A stretch of DNA of 64,000 nucleotides from Hymenobacter convexus. GTDB taxonomy: Bacteria > Bacteroidota > Bacteroidia > Cytophagales > Hymenobacteraceae. Position 1 is the stretch's first letter. Every line of letters starts with the position of its first letter. The position numbers were made by a program, and so were the translations under genes. The stretch is taken from contig NZ_JAUQON010000004.1 in NCBI RefSeq assembly GCF_030580955.1, positions 1 through 64,000 on the forward strand, given 5' to 3'. Below the pieces are notes generated by a model that worked only from the letters and a program-made list of their open reading frames with translations, was not told the DNA's origin and did not search any database. Below, in pieces: positions 60,643 to 64,000 of the stretch.

Positions 60643-60650
60643 TACCTTTG
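60643..60650 (+). promoter_or_regulatory. -7 promoter element (TACCTTTG) of the small lipoprotein gene
   Basis: Exact TAnnTTTG, ending only 4 nt before ATG 60655. The transcript would begin at or next to the A of ATG, suggesting a leaderless message. Confidence 0.5.
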
Positions 60651-60654
60651 CGCC

Positions 60655-60885
60655 ATGAAGTTGATTTTGCGCCTGAGTTTTTGCCTGTTGCTGTTGGGCG
60701 CCGTGAGCTGCCGCACCTGTCCCATCGAGTCGTGCCACGTCCGGAAGGTGCACATGCACAGCGGCCAGAAGTACCACGGGCAGCCGTTTTGGAAGATGCA
60801 AAACCCGGCTATCGGGCAGAAAATCAAGACCCACAATCCTAAGGGCGGGAAGAACCCGCTGGACAAGAGCAAGACGTTGAAATAG
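60655..60885 (+). CDS. Small predicted lipoprotein
   Basis: 76 residues from ATG 60655; MKLILRLSFCLLLLGAVSC is a lipoprotein signal with the cysteine at residue 19. The mature part has CRTCPIESCHVRKVHMHSGQKYHGQPFWKMQNP and then a Lys-rich tail. Two further cysteines (RTCPIESC) and several His residues could bind metal; speculative. Followed by a strong terminator. Confidence 0.82.
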   Translation: MKLILRLSFCLLLLGAVSCRTCPIESCHVRKVHMHSGQKYHGQPFWKMQNPAIGQKIKTHNPKGGKNPLDKSKTLK

Positions 60886-60902
60886 TCCTACTCGAACCCT
60901 CA

Positions 60903-60937
60903 AAAAAGGCCACAGCGCTTGCCGTTGTGGCCTTTTT
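60903..60937 (+). terminator. Terminator after the small lipoprotein gene
   Basis: 12-bp stem (60903-60914 with 60926-60937) ending in a T-run, about 18 bp after the stop. Confidence 0.9.
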
Positions 60938-60949
60938 GTCGTATCTTCG
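60919..60949 (+). promoter_or_regulatory. Putative gyrA promoter: TTG-N20-TATCTTCG
   Basis: TTG at 60919-60921 and TATCTTCG at 60942-60949 (one mismatch to TAnnTTTG), spacing 20. It overlaps the preceding terminator. The leader would be about 75 nt. Confidence 0.4.
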
Positions 60950-61030
60950 CACGTACATAAAGAACCATTCACCCTGCGGCTTTTAAGTCCCTTTTACGGG
61001 TATTTCTGAAGCCGCCTATCAACCCCCTCA

Positions 61031-63691
61031 ATGGCGGAAGGCGAAAAAATCATTCCGATAAACATCGAAGACGAGATGCGCGGGGCGTACATCGACTACT
61101 CGATGTCGGTTATCATCTCCCGGGCCCTGCCCGACGTGCGCGATGGCCTGAAACCCGTGCACCGCCGCGTGCTCTACGGCATGAGCGAGCTGGGCGTGGG
61201 CTACAACAAGTCTTACAAAAAGTCGGCCCGTATCGTGGGCGAGGTGTTGGGCAAGTACCACCCGCACGGCGATAGTTCGGTGTACGACACCATGGTGCGC
61301 ATGGCCCAGGACTGGAGCCTGCGCTATCCGCTCGTGGACGGCCAGGGCAACTTCGGCTCCGTCGACGGCGATTCGCCGGCTGCCATGCGCTACACCGAAG
61401 CCCGCCTCAAGCGCCTCTCGGATGAAATGCTGAGCGACCTTGACAAGGACACGGTCGACTTTCAGCCCAACTTTGACGACTCGCTGGAAGAGCCCAGCGT
61501 GATGCCCGCCAAGTTCCCCAACCTGCTGGTCAACGGCACGTCGGGCATTGCCGTGGGCATGGCCACCAATATGGCCCCGCACAACATGACGGAAGTCGTA
61601 AACGGCATCATTGCCTACCTCGACAACCCCGACATCACGGTGGCCGAGCTCATGCAGTACGTGACGGCGCCAGACTTCCCCACCGGCGGCATCATCTACG
61701 GCTACGAAGGTGTGAAGCAGGCCTTCGAAACCGGCCGCGGCCGCGTGGTGATGCGCGCCAAAGCCACGTTTGAAACCACGAAAACCGGCAAGGAACAAAT
61801 CGTCGTCACCGAAATTCCCTACATGGTGAACAAGGCGTCGATGATTGAGAAAACCGCCGCGCTTATCAACGACAAGAAGATTGAGGGCATATCGGACATG
61901 CGCGACGAGTCGGACCGCGACGGCATGCGCATCGTCTACGACCTCAAGCGCGACGCCATGCCCAGTGTGGTGCTCAACAACCTGTACAAGTACACGCAGC
62001 TGCAAAGCTCGTTTGGTGTCAACAACGTGTGCCTCGTGAAAGGCCGCCCGATGACGCTCAACCTGCAGCAGCTCATCCACTACTTCGTTGAGCACCGGGC
62101 TGAAATCATTATTCGCCGCACCAAGTACGAGCTGGCCGAAGCCCAGAAGCGGGCACACATCCTGGAGGGCCTGCTCATCGCGCTCGACCACCTGGACGAA
62201 GTCATTGCCCTTATCCGCGGTTCGCGCGACCCCGAAGTAGCCCGCGGCCAGCTTATTGAGCGCTTCGCGTTGAGCGAAGTCCAGGCCCGCGCCATTCTGG
62301 ATATGCGTCTGCAGCGCCTTACGGGCCTGGAGCGCGACAAGATTGTGGCCGAGTACAACGAGTTGATGAAGCTCATCGATTACTTGAAATCGGTGCTCGA
62401 ATCAGACGTGTTGCAGCGCGGCATCATCAAAACCGAGCTGGAAGACATACGGGAGCGCTACGGCGATGCCCGCCGCACCGAAATCAACTACCAGGGCGGC
62501 GATTTTTCGACCGAGGACATGATTGCCGACGAGTCGATGGTCATCACCATCAGCCGCGAAAGCTACATCAAGCGCACCAACCTGGACGAGTACCGGGCCC
62601 AGGGCCGGGGAGGAGCCGGCTCGCGCGGGGCCATTTCGAAAAAGGACGATTTCACGGAGCACTTGTTCGTGGCCACCACGCACGAGTATCTGCTGTTCTT
62701 TACCGAGCTTGGCCGTGTGTTCTGGCTAAAGGTGTACGAAGTACCGGAAGGAGGGAAGGCCACCAAAGGCCTGCCGCTGCAGAACCTCATCGAAATTCCG
62801 CGCGAAGACAAAGTGCGTTCGGTGCTCAACGTGCGCGGCCTAAAAGACCCTGACTACCTCGAAAATACCTTCCTGATGTTCTGCACCGAGCAGGGCACGG
62901 TGAAGAAAACGCCGCTGGAAGCATATTCTCGTCCGCGCACGGCCGGCATCAACGCCATCACCATCAACGAAGGCGACCGGATTCTGGATGTGCAGCTGCT
63001 GGCGCCTAACGCAGAAGTTATTCTGGCTTCGCGCACGGGCCGTGCGGTTCGTTTCAACGAGAGCCAGGCCCGCTCGATGGGCCGTGCTGCAGCCGGCGTG
63101 CGCGGCATCCGCCTCGAAGACGTGCCCGGCAACCGCGTGGTAGGCATGGTCTGCGTGGCCGACCCGACGCAGGAGTTGCTCGTAGTGAGCGAAAACGGCT
63201 TCGGCAAACGCAGTCAGCTTGAGGAATACCGCGTTACCAAACGCGGCGGCAAAGGCGTGCGGGCAATGAAGATTACCGAGAAAACGGGTAATCTGGTGGC
63301 CATCAAGGACGTGAACGACGGCGATGACCTCATGATTATTAATAAGTCCGGCATCACCATCCGCCTGCGGATGAGCGAGCTGCGGACCATCGGCCGGGCC
63401 ACGCAAGGAGTGCGTCTGATAAAAATCAGTGCCAACGATGAGATTTCGTCGGTTGCCAAAGTGGAGGCCGAGGAAAAAGAAGAATACATCGCCGCCTCGG
63501 CGCTGGTTGAAGCAGCCGATGGGGATGTAGGCGCTGATGGCAGCCAACAAGTTATCAGTACTTTAGCCGATTCTAACGATGATGACGTGCTGGACGATGA
63601 GGACAGGTTGGAAGATGAATCAGAAGATGATTCGGACGACGACGATGCGGATGATGAGCAGGATTCTGACGAGGACGAAGACCTGGCATAG
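61031..63691 (+). CDS. gyrA: DNA gyrase subunit A
   Basis: 886 residues from ATG 61031. Catalytic tyrosine Y121 in [10 protein letters not shown]; quinolone-binding region [14 protein letters not shown] with Ser82 and Asp86 (equivalent to E. coli Ser83 and Asp87) both wild type. The N-terminal winged-helix and tower regions are complete, and the C-terminal beta-pinwheel has the GyrA box TKRGGKGV (about residue 737). The last 40 residues are almost all D, E and S ([20 protein letters not shown]...), an acidic tail longer than usual. The enzyme with GyrB supercoils DNA. A 7-bp inverted repeat is in its leader. Confidence 0.97.
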   Translation: MAEGEKIIPINIEDEMRGAYIDYSMSVIISRALPDVRDGLKPVHRRVLYGMSELGVGYNKSYKKSARIVGEVLGKYHPHGDSSVYDTMVRMAQDWSLRYPLVDGQGNFGSVDGDSPAAMRYTEARLKRLSDEMLSDLDKDTVDFQPNFDDSLEEPSVMPAKFPNLLVNGTSGIAVGMATNMAPHNMTEVVNGIIAYLDNPDITVAELMQYVTAPDFPTGGIIYGYEGVKQAFETGRGRVVMRAKATFETTKTGKEQIVVTEIPYMVNKASMIEKTAALINDKKIEGISDMRDESDRDGMRIVYDLKRDAMPSVVLNNLYKYTQLQSSFGVNNVCLVKGRPMTLNLQQLIHYFVEHRAEIIIRRTKYELAEAQKRAHILEGLLIALDHLDEVIALIRGSRDPEVARGQLIERFALSEVQARAILDMRLQRLTGLERDKIVAEYNELMKLIDYLKSVLESDVLQRGIIKTELEDIRERYGDARRTEINYQGGDFSTEDMIADESMVITISRESYIKRTNLDEYRAQGRGGAGSRGAISKKDDFTEHLFVATTHEYLLFFTELGRVFWLKVYEVPEGGKATKGLPLQNLIEIPREDKVRSVLNVRGLKDPDYLENTFLMFCTEQGTVKKTPLEAYSRPRTAGINAITINEGDRILDVQLLAPNAEVILASRTGRAVRFNESQARSMGRAAAGVRGIRLEDVPGNRVVGMVCVADPTQELLVVSENGFGKRSQLEEYRVTKRGGKGVRAMKITEKTGNLVAIKDVNDGDDLMIINKSGITIRLRMSELRTIGRATQGVRLIKISANDEISSVAKVEAEEKEEYIAASALVEAADGDVGADGSQQVISTLADSNDDDVLDDEDRLEDESEDDSDDDDADDEQDSDEDEDLA

Positions 63692-63706
63692 TTGCTGAAG
63701 TAGGAG

Positions 63707-63732
63707 CGGGGCGGTCCATTTGGGCGGCCCCG
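63707..63732 (+). terminator. Terminator after gyrA
   Basis: 6-bp GC stem (63707-63712 with 63727-63732) with partial inner pairing, followed by TTTATTTTT. Confidence 0.65.
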
Positions 63733-63886
63733 TTTATTTTTGGCGAACTCAACGCGCAACCTCGGGGTTTGAGGCGCGGTTGGGGGAGCTTAACATTCAC
63801 CCTTAATGTTCAACCTTTCCGCCTTGCGTGAAACGTTCGTGGTGGCAACGCCGCGGAATATTCACGAAGGGCACATTCCCGATTTT

Positions 63887-64000
63887 ATGAAAAAGACATT
63901 TTTGACGGCCGCCGTAGGCGTAGCATTAGTGGCGGGGCTGCCCGCAACGGTTTCAGCTCAGACGTCAGCTGTCACGAACGCCATTTTAAATCAGCGTTCG
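63887..64000 (+). CDS. Exported protein, N-terminal fragment (3' end outside window)
   Basis: Frame open from ATG 63887 to the edge; 38 residues: MKKTFLTAAVGVALVAGLP, cleavage after VSAQ, then TSAVTNAILNQRS. In related Bacteroidota a tetratricopeptide-repeat protein often follows gyrA and starts this way, so a TPR protein is likely, but the repeats themselves are not visible. Confidence 0.7.
   Translation, partial: MKKTFLTAAVGVALVAGLPATVSAQTSAVTNAILNQRS

Noticed and set aside
63791..63810. Small dyad AACATT-N8-AATGTT upstream of the last gene
   Set aside because: Too short to claim as operator; may be chance.

Overview
The window looks like a chromosomal segment of a GC-rich Bacteroidota, most likely a Hymenobacter-like member of the Cytophagales. 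This is inferred from four things: type IX secretion (T9SS) C-terminal sorting domains on several exported proteins; upstream elements matching the Bacteroidota -7 box TAnnTTTG, with little sign of Shine-Dalgarno sites; a fused E1 alpha/beta dehydrogenase; and a TamL-like outer-membrane lipoprotein. No insertion sequence, phage or CRISPR array was seen. Apart from paralogous surface-protein genes the content is ordinary core and envelope housekeeping.

Layout. 1-5.9 kb: three surface-protein genes on the + strand. The first is cut by the window edge and carries 17-residue tandem repeats and a C-terminal S74 chaperone-type domain; the second shares modules with it and is followed by a decayed copy of its 3' end; the third has a T9SS sorting domain. 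6.0-7.4 kb (-): an unknown protein and a hotdog acyl-CoA thioesterase. 7.5-14.4 kb (-): three tandem secreted M43 metalloproteases with PKD modules and T9SS tails; the first two are nearly identical at DNA level over parts of their 3' two thirds. 14.5-21.9 kb: protein-L-isoaspartate methyltransferase, a polyprenyl glycosylphosphotransferase, mnmA, a lipoprotein, a subtilisin with T9SS tail, a zinc-ribbon protein, riboflavin synthase and a small hydrophilic protein. 22.1-26.7 kb: NAD(P)H oxidoreductase, PAP2 phosphatase and hemF on -, divergent from the fused 2-oxoacid dehydrogenase E1. 26.8-33.1 kb: TamL-like barrel, a SpoU rRNA/tRNA methyltransferase, and an ECF sigma / anti-sigma-like / outer-membrane-protein operon. 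33.2-37.0 kb (-): a CLC-type transporter of the fluoride (CLC-F) kind, preceded by what reads as a fluoride riboswitch directly after a promoter, then a CopA-type copper ATPase. 37.3-45.0 kb: orphan ABC ATPase, CoA-binding protein, FAD oxidoreductase, MHS-family transporter, a degenerate M23 protein, tryptophan 2,3-dioxygenase and a single-chain-type serine dehydratase beta/ACT protein. 45.1-50.8 kb (+): TolC and MacA-like efflux components, gpsA, a small membrane protein, a family 2 glycosyltransferase and a half-size DMT transporter. 50.8-55.3 kb (-): translationally coupled DUF1015 / Maf / membrane glycosyltransferase genes and pdxH. 55.6-64 kb: YqgE, a DUF349 protein, tRNA-Thr(UGU), a PAP2 protein, an HD hydrolase, a small lipoprotein, gyrA, and the start of another exported protein.

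The clearest regulated unit is the fluoride-responsive CLC-F gene: -7 element at 34662-34669, aptamer at 34591-34653, start codon at 34539. Many convergent gene pairs are separated by bidirectional hairpin terminators with poly-T on both strands.
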